Source: Acidobacteriaceae bacterium (GTDB lineage Bacteria > Acidobacteriota > Terriglobia > Terriglobales > Acidobacteriaceae). Taken from it: DNA of 54,053 nt. The position numbers and the translations under genes were made by a program. Below the pieces are notes generated by a model. The model saw nothing but the letters and a program-made list of their open reading frames with translations, had not been told where the DNA came from and ran no database searches. Positions 16,100 through 24,718 of this stretch are shown piece after piece. Numbering within the stretch: the first letter of the stretch is position 1; each line of letters opens with the position of its first letter. The stretch lies in assembly GCA_030041515.1 (NCBI GenBank), contig JASHNS010000009.1, positions 1 through 54,053 of the forward strand, given 5' to 3'.

Positions 16100-17359
16100 C
16101 TAGACCAGTTGGAGAAATCCTGAGCGACCGACTCCAGAGCCTGGAAAGACGTGGTTCAGGTTTCGAGCACCGAGGGTCTTGCTCACGAGTTCTCCCAGAA
16201 CCAGGCGATAGTCGGTGGTCAGGGCGAGATCGCGATTTTGGTTCAGCTGCTCGGCGGCGAGTCCTGGCCAGCGGCCGTAGACCTTGCCGCCGCGCGCGTC
16301 GCCGCCCAGGACGAACATGGAGTTCGCGTGTCCGTGGTCGGTGCCGCCGGTGCCGTTTTCGCGGGCGGTGCGGCCGAATTCCGACATGGTCACCAGGGTG
16401 ACGTTTTCCGCGCCGTCGCCCAGGTCCTGCCAGAATGCCGCGATGGATGCGGAGAAATCGCGGAGCCGCGCGGAGAGCTGGCCTTCCACGCCGCCCTGGT
16501 TGTGGTGCGTGTCCCAACCCTGCACGTCGGTGAACGCGGCCTCTACACCGAGGTTGGCCTTGAGCAACTGGGCGATCTGGCGCATGTTGTTGCCGAAGGG
16601 CGTGCTGGGATAGGCGACGCCAGGCGCGGGCGTGTACTGCGCAGGATCGGCCGCACGCAGCATCTTCATCGCGTCGAAGGTTTTGTCGCCGACGGTGCGG
16701 AAGAGGCGGTCGCCGCTGTCGGCATACATGGTCTCGAATGCCTGAGCCGCGGGCGACAAGGCCGGACCGCGGCCGCCGACGGTAAAGCCGCTGACGTTGT
16801 TCAGCGCGATGGCGGGAACGCTACCGGCCAGCGTCAGCGGCACGTCCGGACCAAAGGCAAGAGCGCGGAAGGCGGTATGTTCTTCGCGATGGCGGGGATC
16901 GCAGCAGGCGTCCTCGTCCTGCAGCGCACGATTGAGCCAGCCATCGGGGGTGCTCTTCACGCCCGGCGTGCCGGACTCCATGTAATCCTGGGCGTCGAAG
17001 TGGGAGCGTGACATATCGGGAGAGCCGGCGGCGTGCACGATGGCGAGATGCTTCTGGTCGTAGAGAGGCCTGAAGGGCGCGAGGGAGGGATGGAGGCCGA
17101 AAAAGCCGTCGAGGTCGAGCACCTGATTCTGCGGAATGGCGATGCTGGGGCGCATCGCGTAGTAATTGGGCTCGCGATACGGCACGACAATATTCAGGCC
17201 GTCGGCCGCGCCGCGCTGGAAGATGACGACGAGACGCCGCTTCGGCGCGGCTGCCGCCTCAGCGAATACAGAGCGGACAAGGAAGCCCGGAATCACCGAG
17301 GTACCGGCAATGGCCAGCGCTCCATTGCGCAGGAAAAACCGCCGCGTTGGCTGCATCAT
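16100..17359 (-). CDS. Tat-exported DUF1501 family protein
   Basis: A 419-residue protein. The N-terminus MMQPTRRFFLRNGALAIAGTS is a twin-arginine signal, predicting folded export. The following RLVVIFQRGAADGLNIVVPY, SHFDAQDYMESG and TLVTMSEFGRTARENGTGGTDHGHANSMFVLGG segments are hallmarks of DUF1501, a family related in fold to sulfatases and alkaline phosphatases. The His/Asp-rich motifs suggest a metal site. GGAGG lies six bases before the chosen ATG; the longer open frame upstream overlaps the preceding gene and is not coding. It is 17 bases downstream of the DUF1800 gene, the standard pairing. No activity has been shown for the family. Confidence 0.9.
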   Translation of the reverse strand: MMQPTRRFFLRNGALAIAGTSVIPGFLVRSVFAEAAAAPKRRLVVIFQRGAADGLNIVVPYREPNYYAMRPSIAIPQNQVLDLDGFFGLHPSLAPFRPLYDQKHLAIVHAAGSPDMSRSHFDAQDYMESGTPGVKSTPDGWLNRALQDEDACCDPRHREEHTAFRALAFGPDVPLTLAGSVPAIALNNVSGFTVGGRGPALSPAAQAFETMYADSGDRLFRTVGDKTFDAMKMLRAADPAQYTPAPGVAYPSTPFGNNMRQIAQLLKANLGVEAAFTDVQGWDTHHNQGGVEGQLSARLRDFSASIAAFWQDLGDGAENVTLVTMSEFGRTARENGTGGTDHGHANSMFVLGGDARGGKVYGRWPGLAAEQLNQNRDLALTTDYRLVLGELVSKTLGARNLNHVFPGSGVGRSGFLQLV

Positions 17360-17376
17360 TTCTGTCCTCCACTTCT

Positions 17377-19395
17377 TCAGCGCCGCTGGAAGGCGGGCGA
17401 GCCCAGCAATAGTCCGGCCAAATACCGATCTTCTCGTTGCCGTGCCGAGAGCGTGCGAACCGCAATGCGAGCAGGAACGCCGGCGGCGACGGGCTTGCCG
17501 AAGCCGGTCGCTCCCAGCTGCTGAATCTGTTCCAGAATCGCCACCCGCGTCGATGCGCTCACGCCGCCGGGAACCAGTGCACGCTCCAACTGTGCTTCGT
17601 CTCGCTCGGGCGACAGGTCCGGTTCTCGCAGGAGGGCGGCCCAATCCGTGCGGATGCCCGGCAGCCGATTCCAGGCCAGGGCCAACGCGAAGTTCATGCG
17701 GTCGACCATGGCGCCCGCGTTGACCCACGTCGCCGAGTCCCAGCTATAGCCATTCGGTTGAACACAGCCATAGAGCGGCATGCCCATTTTGCGCAGGGTG
17801 TTGGCGAGGGGAAGGAAATTGTCGACGTCGGCATCGCTGGCGCGCACGGCTGAGACGACGTATTCGAGCGGAGTTTTTACTTTGGCCTGCCACGCGGCTG
17901 TGGAACGGAACTCCGGGGAGTGGAACATCGTGGTCAGCACGGAGGCGATGTCGCCGTCGCTCTTGATCCAGGTGCGTGCCATGCGATCGACCAGCGTTTG
18001 CGGCGGATTGTCGCTCACGAAGCGAACGGCCAGCTCGCGACAGATGAACTGGGCGGTGGACGGGCGTGTGGCGAGAAAATGCAGCAGCGCCCGGCCCTGC
18101 TGCTCGCCGCCGCCGCGGAATTTGTGGCCCATGACGGTTTCCGTGCCAGGCTCATGACGATTGGGATTGAACTGAAAGCCGCCGCCGCGCTCAGGGCGAT
18201 CGACAGTCCATCCGGTCAGGATGCGCGCCGCTGCGATGACGTCGGCCTGGGTATAGCCGCCATTCACGCCGACGGTGTGCAACTCCATCAGCTCGCGGCC
18301 ATAGTTTTCGTTGATCCCCTCAGGCGGACGATCGGGATGGCGCCAGGCATTGAATGCGGCGCGTTCGGCGGCAGGTGAGTCAGGACCGAGGCTGCTGGCA
18401 TTATCCAGGTAGAGCAACATAGCGGGACTGTGCGCTGTTGCTTCCAGCAGGTCTTCGAATTTTCCGAGAGCGTGGGGGCGAATGGTATCGCGCTCGTAGC
18501 TGACCAGGTAGTACGGCATCGCCTCGTTTTTGTAGAGGTAGACGCTGAAGTGATTGAGCCAGAAGTCGGTCATCACTTCCTGGAGTTGCGCGTTCGAGTA
18601 GATATCGCGGGCCAGGCGCTCTCCGATCAGCTGGTTGACAACGGTGCCCTCCGGGTTCTCGAGAGCGCTGATGGTCTGTTGCTGATCCGGCGTCAGGCCG
18701 GTCACCAGCCGGAAGCGCTGCACGGGCCTGAGACCACGGACGAAACTGTCCAGCTCCGGCTGTGACATCCGGGACAGGGCATCGACGCGCTGCGCGGGCT
18801 GCAGGTCGAGAAGTTCGCTGGGATCCGGCGTTCGCGGCGAGGCGTCCGCGCCGGGCGCTCCCATCATGTCGATTGGTGAAGGGGCCGGGTCGTTGCCGGC
18901 GGTCCTATTTGCGGATGCCTGCGCCTGTGCGAGCTGACGCGCCTGAATGCGGGCCATCTGGTTCTCGTAGATTGTGCGCAGGATTCCGCCTTCAGGAAGG
19001 CTGACTCGCCCGTGCAGCGCCTGGCGGATGATGGCGTTGCTGGGCAATCGATAGAGGAGTTCCTCCGTGTTCCACTGCATGGCGGGGAACTCGGCCAGGC
19101 GGGAAGTCAGCTCGCTTTCATCCAAAGTGGCGGGGTGCAGTTGCTGCCGGAACCACTTTTCCAGGCCCATTGCCTGCACGGCCTGCACGTCGCCGGGTCG
19201 CGGCCCGAAGGTGAAGCGATTCAGGGTCTGGAGGATCAGCTGGTTCGCGGGCATCTCTCGGAGTGGCGGTTGGGTCAATCGCCCGCGAGTGGCTGACCTG
19301 GACTCCGCGGCGGGTGACGGCGCGGTGGACAACTGGGCGATGCAAGGCAGGCTCAGGCACAAGAGCACCGCGCCGACGCTTCGAATGCGCTGCAT
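17377..19395 (-). CDS. DUF1800 family protein, secreted
   Basis: A 672-residue protein with a signal peptide (MQRIRSVGAVLLCLSLPCIAQ). The DUF1800 family is recognised from LNRFTFGPRPGDVQAVQAMGLEKWFRQQLHP near the start, MTDFWLNHFSVYLYKNE in the middle, and NENYGRELMELHTVGVNGGYTQADVIAAARILTGWTVDRP, followed by GHKFRGGGEQQGRALLHFLATRPSTAQFICRELAVRFVSD. An Ala/Pro/Asp-rich insertion lies near residues 145-190. AGGGAG precedes ATG. It is the first gene of a two-gene operon with DUF1501; the pair recurs in many bacteria, which suggests joint function at the envelope, but that function is unknown. Confidence 0.9.
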   Translation of the reverse strand: MQRIRSVGAVLLCLSLPCIAQLSTAPSPAAESRSATRGRLTQPPLREMPANQLILQTLNRFTFGPRPGDVQAVQAMGLEKWFRQQLHPATLDESELTSRLAEFPAMQWNTEELLYRLPSNAIIRQALHGRVSLPEGGILRTIYENQMARIQARQLAQAQASANRTAGNDPAPSPIDMMGAPGADASPRTPDPSELLDLQPAQRVDALSRMSQPELDSFVRGLRPVQRFRLVTGLTPDQQQTISALENPEGTVVNQLIGERLARDIYSNAQLQEVMTDFWLNHFSVYLYKNEAMPYYLVSYERDTIRPHALGKFEDLLEATAHSPAMLLYLDNASSLGPDSPAAERAAFNAWRHPDRPPEGINENYGRELMELHTVGVNGGYTQADVIAAARILTGWTVDRPERGGGFQFNPNRHEPGTETVMGHKFRGGGEQQGRALLHFLATRPSTAQFICRELAVRFVSDNPPQTLVDRMARTWIKSDGDIASVLTTMFHSPEFRSTAAWQAKVKTPLEYVVSAVRASDADVDNFLPLANTLRKMGMPLYGCVQPNGYSWDSATWVNAGAMVDRMNFALALAWNRLPGIRTDWAALLREPDLSPERDEAQLERALVPGGVSASTRVAILEQIQQLGATGFGKPVAAGVPARIAVRTLSARQREDRYLAGLLLGSPAFQRR

Positions 19396-19844
19396 GCAGA
19401 GTCGCTCCCTGGAGCGCGGGAATCCCGGGTCGGACCGCAGGCTTCCGAGTGCCTGCTGATGGTTGCAGACGAGCTTTCGCGGGGAAAGTTGTGGGCCGTC
19501 CCTGGAGGTTACCTCCGTTCTATTTCGACAGGGCCATGGCGGGGCTCAGATGCCGTCATGTTCGGCAGGAAGCGCATGTATTAACTAACTAGTACTGCTA
19601 CGATTTGAGTGCAATGAGTACTCTGGAAGATGTCGCGCGGTCCGGCGGGCCTGTTGCCACCCTGCGACGGACGCCCCGGGGCAGGTATTTTGGCAAGAGT
19701 GAATGTCACCTGGAGGGAAGCCGGAGGAATACAATTCCCAACGTGCAGCTTTATGATCGCGTTGCAGCCTGGCGCGACCGTCAGTGTATGGACCCTCGAA
19801 CTCCTGCGGTTGCAGGATGAAGTGCGAATGGGGAGAAGAAACCA
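19396..19844. other. Gene-free region upstream of the Ig-like lipoprotein
   Basis: About 450 bases divergent between the DUF1800 gene and the lipoprotein gene. Short open frames here lack ribosome binding sites and have unlike composition. A local AT-rich stretch near 19578-19600 (TATTAACTAACTAGTACT) may contain promoter elements. AGTACT occurs twice, at 19591 and 19617. No RNA gene was recognised. Confidence 0.4.
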
Positions 19845-20996
19845 ATGAATGTTCGCCATATGAAGTTGTCCTGTCTGGTACTTTCTGCGACGTGCGCGGC
19901 GTTTCTGCCGATGGGGTGCCTGAAGGTTCAGCCCGTGAAGCTGGCCTGCAGCGCAAGCGCTCCTTCAATCTATCCGGGAGAGGCAGAGACGATTACGGCC
20001 ACGCCAAGCGACGTAACGACCAAGAAACACTGGGATACGACGTATAGCTGGACCGGGACGGGTGCAACCGGCACGGGTGCGACGGCGACCGTCGACACAA
20101 GCTCGCTGGCTCCGGGGGACTATACGGTTACCGGCCAGATCAAGGAAGGGAAGAAAGGGCAGGAAGGGGAGACGGGACGCAAGAAGGTTCGCCCGAACGA
20201 GGTCGCATCCTGCCAGGCGCCCTTTACGGTGAAACCGTTCGAGCCGCCCACGGTGAGCTGCTCGGCTGATCCGAGCACGGTCAAGCCGGGCGATACCTCG
20301 ACGATTACCACCACAGCCAGCAGCCCACAGAATTTGCCGCTGACGTACAGCTATTCGGCTTCGAGCGGTTCCATCAACGGCACCGATACGACGGCGACCT
20401 TGTCGACGACGGGTGCGCCCGCCGGAACGATCACCGTAACCTGCAGCGTGGCCGACAACAAGGGACATAACGTATCGGCGACGACGACCGTGGACGTGCA
20501 GGCTCCGCCTCCTCCGCCGCCACCGAAGACGCAGACGCTGTGCTCGATCACGTTCAATACGGACAAGCATCGGCCGACGCGGGTGGACAACGAAGCGAAG
20601 GCGTGCCTGGACGACGTGGCGATGAACGCGCAGCAGAAGCCGGACGCGACGATCGTGCTGGTAGGCAATTCGGCTCCGACGAGGACGCCGAAGACGAGGT
20701 GGGAGCGGAAGCATTGGCCGACGGCCGAAAAACTGGCGGCGCAGCGCGCAGTGAACACCAAGGCCTACCTGGTGAACGAGAAGGGCATCGATGCCAGCCG
20801 CATTCAGGTGCGGACGGGGACAGGTTCTGACAACGAAGTGGAAGATTACCTGGTTCCGGCGGGCGCTAACTTCGACAACGACGTTTCAGGAACGACGGCC
20901 GTGGATGAGAGCCAGTACAAGGCTCAGCCACGGAATGCGACCCATCACCATCATCGGCATCACCACAAGGCGGCGACGTCGGGTGGAACTCAATAG
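19845..20996 (+). CDS. Lipoprotein with two Ig-like repeats and a divergent OmpA-like C-terminal domain
   Basis: A 383-residue protein. The signal sequence ends in lipobox LPMGC, predicting lipidation at Cys25. Two related beta-sandwich-like segments follow (about residues 30-130 and 135-225), each starting like CSASAPSIYPGEAETITATPS or CSADPSTVKPGDTSTITTTAS and ending in GxxTVT. A polyproline linker (PPPPPPP) leads to an OmpA-like part (about 235-345) with FNTDKHRPTRVDNEAKACLDDVA and KLAAQRAVNTKAYLVNEKGIDASRIQVRTGTG. The usual peptidoglycan-binding Asp of the GHTD loop is missing (VGNSAP) while the Arg is kept. The tail has a natural His cluster (HHHHRHHH). The Shine-Dalgarno GGAGAAG lies about eight bases upstream. 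A strong terminator follows. Confidence 0.82.
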   Translation: MNVRHMKLSCLVLSATCAAFLPMGCLKVQPVKLACSASAPSIYPGEAETITATPSDVTTKKHWDTTYSWTGTGATGTGATATVDTSSLAPGDYTVTGQIKEGKKGQEGETGRKKVRPNEVASCQAPFTVKPFEPPTVSCSADPSTVKPGDTSTITTTASSPQNLPLTYSYSASSGSINGTDTTATLSTTGAPAGTITVTCSVADNKGHNVSATTTVDVQAPPPPPPPKTQTLCSITFNTDKHRPTRVDNEAKACLDDVAMNAQQKPDATIVLVGNSAPTRTPKTRWERKHWPTAEKLAAQRAVNTKAYLVNEKGIDASRIQVRTGTGSDNEVEDYLVPAGANFDNDVSGTTAVDESQYKAQPRNATHHHHRHHHKAATSGGTQ

Positions 20997-21024
20997 AACG
21001 GTTCCTGGCTCAGGAGAAGCATGC

Positions 21025-21061
21025 GGGGCCAGCCGAGGAATCGGCTGGCCCCTTTGCTTTT
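21025..21061 (+). terminator. Intrinsic terminator after the Ig-like lipoprotein gene
   Basis: GGGGCCAGCCGA (21025-21036) pairs over 12 bp with TCGGCTGGCCCC (21041-21052) around a GGAA tetraloop, then TTTGCTTTT. It lies 28 bases past the stop and is a very strong rho-independent terminator. Confidence 0.88.
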
Positions 21062-21274
21062 GGCAGAACGCGCGAAGGCCCAGCTGAGGAAAAACGGTAC
21101 TTTAGAAACGCTGTAGACTGCTGAAGAACTCCCAGGCGTTACCAGTGGGTCGTTTTTGCGCGATGGGAGCGTACCGGTCGCGCCGGCGATGGTAGACTCG
21201 GGGCGAAATGACTGAAATTCGACCGTGGTGCAGAGGCGGGGAGCCGTTTTGTGCGCCCGGAATGGAGCAGCAAC

Positions 21275-22354
<1,080 letters not shown>

Positions 22355-22380
22355 GGTTACGGTTTTCGCGTCAGGAAAAG

Positions 22381-22420
22381 CGGGCGCAGGGTGCGAAGGC
22401 ACTCTGTGCCCGTGGTGTTT
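22381..22420 (+). terminator. Probable terminator of recA
   Basis: CGGGCGCAG (22381-22389) pairs with CTGTGCCCG (22404-22412), nine bp with one G-T wobble and a 14-base loop, followed by TGGTGTTTT. It starts 26 bases after the recA stop. Moderate intrinsic terminator. Confidence 0.55.
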
Positions 22421-22463
22421 TCGCGCCGCGACGGCCTTCTGCGGCTGGGGCGCAGGCAGCTCT

Positions 22464-22745
22464 TCATGGGCGGCGATTCTGCAGGGCGCCGTTCCGGTGC
22501 AGGCCGAGGCGCTCGCTCATCTCCGCGTGGAGGAAGCCACGGCCGGGGTGATAGGGCTGCACCCACTCTCCATCGATGACAAATTGGGGAATCGCACGTT
22601 TGCCGACGTGAGCAACGACTTCTTCGATGGCGCCGGGCGTTGTCTCGATGTCGATCTCCGTGTAGGGAAGGTGGTTGGCCTCGAGAAAGCGCTTGGCTTC
22701 GCGGCAGTCGCGGCACCAGGAGGCGGAGTAAACGAGAATCTGCAC
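22464..22745 (-). CDS. Glutaredoxin/NrdH-like thiol redox protein
   Basis: A 93-residue thioredoxin-fold protein. The CxxC site is in YSASWCRDCREAKRFLEANHLPYTEIDIE, with strand-helix spacing as in glutaredoxins, and the cis-Pro loop is RAIPQFVIDGEWVQP. It would reduce disulfides or glutathione-type mixed disulfides in the cytoplasm. The GTG at 22745 was chosen because the conserved fold begins directly there (VQILVYSASWC); an upstream TTG adds 16 residues lying over a heptad DNA repeat and is unlikely. No clear Shine-Dalgarno is visible. It converges toward recA and is divergent from the ABC exporter operon. Confidence 0.82.
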   Translation of the reverse strand: MQILVYSASWCRDCREAKRFLEANHLPYTEIDIETTPGAIEEVVAHVGKRAIPQFVIDGEWVQPYHPGRGFLHAEMSERLGLHRNGALQNRRP

Positions 22746-22751
22746 GAGTTT

Positions 22752-22779
22752 AGGGTACAGGGTACAGGGGACAGGGTGT
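22752..22779. repeat. Four tandem heptads (AGGGTAC type)
   Basis: Four perfectly phased 7-base units: AGGGTAC, AGGGTAC, AGGGGAC, AGGGTGT. They lie directly upstream of the glutaredoxin-like gene's start, in the region shared with the divergent ABC operon. They may be a slippage-prone microsatellite or a binding array. Confidence 0.65.
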
Positions 22780-22786
22780 AGATCCC

Positions 22787-22800
22787 ATGACAAGTGTCAT
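22787..22800. promoter_or_regulatory. Palindrome ATGACA-N2-TGTCAT, possible operator
   Basis: ATGACAAGTGTCAT has perfect six-base arms separated by AG. It sits in the divergent control region about 95 bases before the ABC ATPase gene and next to the heptad array. TGACA/TGTCA dyads are typical of dimeric repressors of several families. No cognate regulator is adjacent except the DesR-like protein of the operon. Confidence 0.4.
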
Positions 22801-22895
22801 CCTGCTTTGCTGACAATCCCCACTGGGAGCAAAGGCCGGAAGGCGCGATTCTGATCCTGCCGCTGGAACACAATCTGGGCGGCAGGAGAGACGCG

Positions 22896-23855
22896 ATGAC
22901 AGCCACGGCAGTTGTTCCGGGACCGGATCAGACAGGCCAGGCGGCGTGGCCGGCGCCCATTTCGCAGGTGCGGACGGTGGCGCGCCTGGTGGACGTGACG
23001 AAGCGCTATGGAGCGGTCACGGCGCTGGACCGATTTTCGCTGGAGCTGCATGCCGGCGAGGTGGTGGCGCTGCTGGGACCGAACGGGGCGGGCAAGACGA
23101 CGGCAGTGCGGCTGTTGCTGGGACTGATCGCACCGGCCGCAGGCACGGTACGCGTGCTGGGGCGCGACCCGCGGGACTCCGACGCGCGCACACGGATTGG
23201 TGCGATGCTGCAGATCAGCCGGGTTCCGGAAATGCTGCGAGTGCGTGAGCACATCGATCTGTTTCGCAGCTATTATCCGCAGCCGCTGCCGGCAGCCGAG
23301 GTGGTGCGGCTGGCGCGGCTGGAAGGAATCGAAGGCAAATTGTTTGGTGAGCTCTCGGGCGGGCAGAAGCAGCGCACGCTGTTCGCGCTGGCGCTGTGCG
23401 GGAATCCGGATCTGATCTTTCTGGACGAGCCAACGGTGGGGATGGACATCGAGTCGCGGCGCGCCATGTGGGAGCAGATTCGAACGCTTTCCGCGGCGGG
23501 CAAGACGATTCTGCTGACCACGCACTATCTGGAAGAGGCCGATCTGCTGGCCAGCCGCGTGGTGGTGATCAACAAGGGACGCACCGTTTGCGAGGGCACG
23601 CCGGCGGAGATCCGGCATCGCGTCTCCGGGCGGAGGATCCGCTGCGTGACGCAGTTGGACCTCGACTGGCTGCGCACGCTGCCGTCGGTTTCAGCAGTGG
23701 AGCGGGACCGCGATGCGGTCGTGATCCAGGCCGAACAGGCGGAGCCCGTGGTGCGGGAGATGCTGAATCGCGATTTGAAATTGTCCGGGCTGGAGATTGC
23801 ATCGGCAGGGCTGGAGGAGGCGTTTCTGGCGCTGACGGGCGGCGACAGCCAATAG
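22896..23855 (+). CDS. ABC-2 type exporter ATP-binding subunit
   Basis: A 319-residue ATPase of the DrrA/YvfR type. Walker A is GPNGAGKT, the signature LSGGQKQR, Walker B LIFLDEPTVGMD, and the H-loop LLTTHYLEEADLLASRV. An extra N-terminal stretch of about 35 residues and a C-terminal domain of about 80 residues (RRIRCVTQLDLDWLRTLPSVSAVERD...) are typical of this group. The ATG at 22896 is preceded by AGGAG at seven bases; a longer frame upstream lacks support. It is the first gene of a four-gene operon (ATPase, permease, histidine kinase, response regulator), as in Bacillus yvfRSTU-like systems. It energises export of an unknown, possibly toxic or lipidic, substrate. Confidence 0.93.
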   Translation: MTATAVVPGPDQTGQAAWPAPISQVRTVARLVDVTKRYGAVTALDRFSLELHAGEVVALLGPNGAGKTTAVRLLLGLIAPAAGTVRVLGRDPRDSDARTRIGAMLQISRVPEMLRVREHIDLFRSYYPQPLPAAEVVRLARLEGIEGKLFGELSGGQKQRTLFALALCGNPDLIFLDEPTVGMDIESRRAMWEQIRTLSAAGKTILLTTHYLEEADLLASRVVVINKGRTVCEGTPAEIRHRVSGRRIRCVTQLDLDWLRTLPSVSAVERDRDAVVIQAEQAEPVVREMLNRDLKLSGLEIASAGLEEAFLALTGGDSQ

Positions 23856-23858
23856 TGA

Positions 23859-23872
23859 TTACGGGATACGGT
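23859..23872 (+). repeat. 14-base dispersed intergenic repeat, copy 2
   Basis: TTACGGGATACGGT begins three bases after the ABC ATPase stop and is identical to the sequence at 88-101. It lies in the 77-base gap before the permease gene. Confidence 0.5.
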
Positions 23873-23932
23873 TGACGGGCTAGAGAAGACTGAGCCGAGC
23901 TTCGGGCTCGGAGCGCGAGGGGAGAGAAGAGT

Positions 23933-24718
23933 ATGGCGACGAATGCAATCACGATGGCGCCGCAAGGGCTGGGGATGAGCTATTACACGCGCCTCTTCAG
24001 CAAGGAGATACGCTACGAGTTTGTGCGCCTGCTGCGCACGAAGGCGTTTTCGTTTTCGGTGATCGGGTTTCCGGTGATGTTCTACCTGCTGTTCGGGAGC
24101 ATGAACCGGGGCGGGCTGTATGCGCGGTATCTGATGCCGAGTTATAGCTGCATGGGCGGACTGACCGCGTGCCTGTTCGGTGTCGGGTTCAGCCTCTCGA
24201 TGGAGCGGGCGCAGGGCTGGCTGGAACTGAAGCAGGCCAGCCCCATGCCGCGCGCTGCGTATCTGGGCGCGAAACTGGTGGGATGCGCGGCGTTTGCGAT
24301 GATCGTCGTCGGCATTCTGCTGGCGCTGGGGCGGACCGTGGGCGGAGTCGTATTCACGGCGCCGGAAGCGCTGCGACTGACCGGCGTGGTGCTGGCAGGG
24401 ACGGTCCCGTTCACGGCGATGGCGCTGCTGGTGGCGCTGCTGGTGCCGGCGAACTCCGGACCCGGGATCATCAATCTGATCTGGCTGCCGATGGGGTTTG
24501 CGTCCGGTTTCTTTATGCCGCTCCAATATATGCCGCACTGGGTGCGGGTGGTCGGGCCGTGGCTGCCGACGTATCATCTGGCGCAACTGGCGCTGGGCAT
24601 TTTCGGGATGGCGCAGCCGGGAAACGTAGTCCGGCACTGGGAGATTCTGTTTGGATTTACCCTGTTGATGCTGGGCACGGCGTGGATGATCTTTGCGCGG
24701 ATGGAGGCGAAGGCGTGA
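23933..24718 (+). CDS. ABC-2 type exporter permease subunit
   Basis: A 261-residue inner-membrane protein with six hydrophobic segments: about residues 38-57, 65-85, 110-133, 143-165, 172-190 and 230-252. It starts with a cytoplasmic stretch RLFSKEIRYEFVRLLRTKAFSFSVIGFPVMFYLLFG, standard for ABC-2 permeases. SGPGIINLIWLPMGFASGFFMPL is the conserved loop region before the fifth and sixth helices. GAGAAGAG precedes ATG 23933. The stop overlaps the kinase start by four bases (GTGA). It forms the membrane channel for the ATPase encoded just upstream. Confidence 0.92.
   Translation: MATNAITMAPQGLGMSYYTRLFSKEIRYEFVRLLRTKAFSFSVIGFPVMFYLLFGSMNRGGLYARYLMPSYSCMGGLTACLFGVGFSLSMERAQGWLELKQASPMPRAAYLGAKLVGCAAFAMIVVGILLALGRTVGGVVFTAPEALRLTGVVLAGTVPFTAMALLVALLVPANSGPGIINLIWLPMGFASGFFMPLQYMPHWVRVVGPWLPTYHLAQLALGIFGMAQPGNVVRHWEILFGFTLLMLGTAWMIFARMEAKA

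Noticed and set aside
14228-16123. 631-codon open frame opposite the MFS exporter
   Set aside because: Composition is dominated by Glu, Gly, Asp and Ala from high-GC antisense reading. The minus strand encodes a clear 14-helix transporter.
17360-17728. N-terminal extension of the DUF1501 gene
   Set aside because: It overlaps the DUF1800 coding sequence and lacks protein-like composition. ATG 17359 has a strong GGAGG and opens a twin-arginine signal.
21062-21274. LexA/SOS box upstream of recA
   Set aside because: Neither the CTGT-N8-ACAG, GAAC-N4-GTTC nor GTTC-N7-GTTC forms were found. Regulation may use a lineage-specific box that I cannot recognise.
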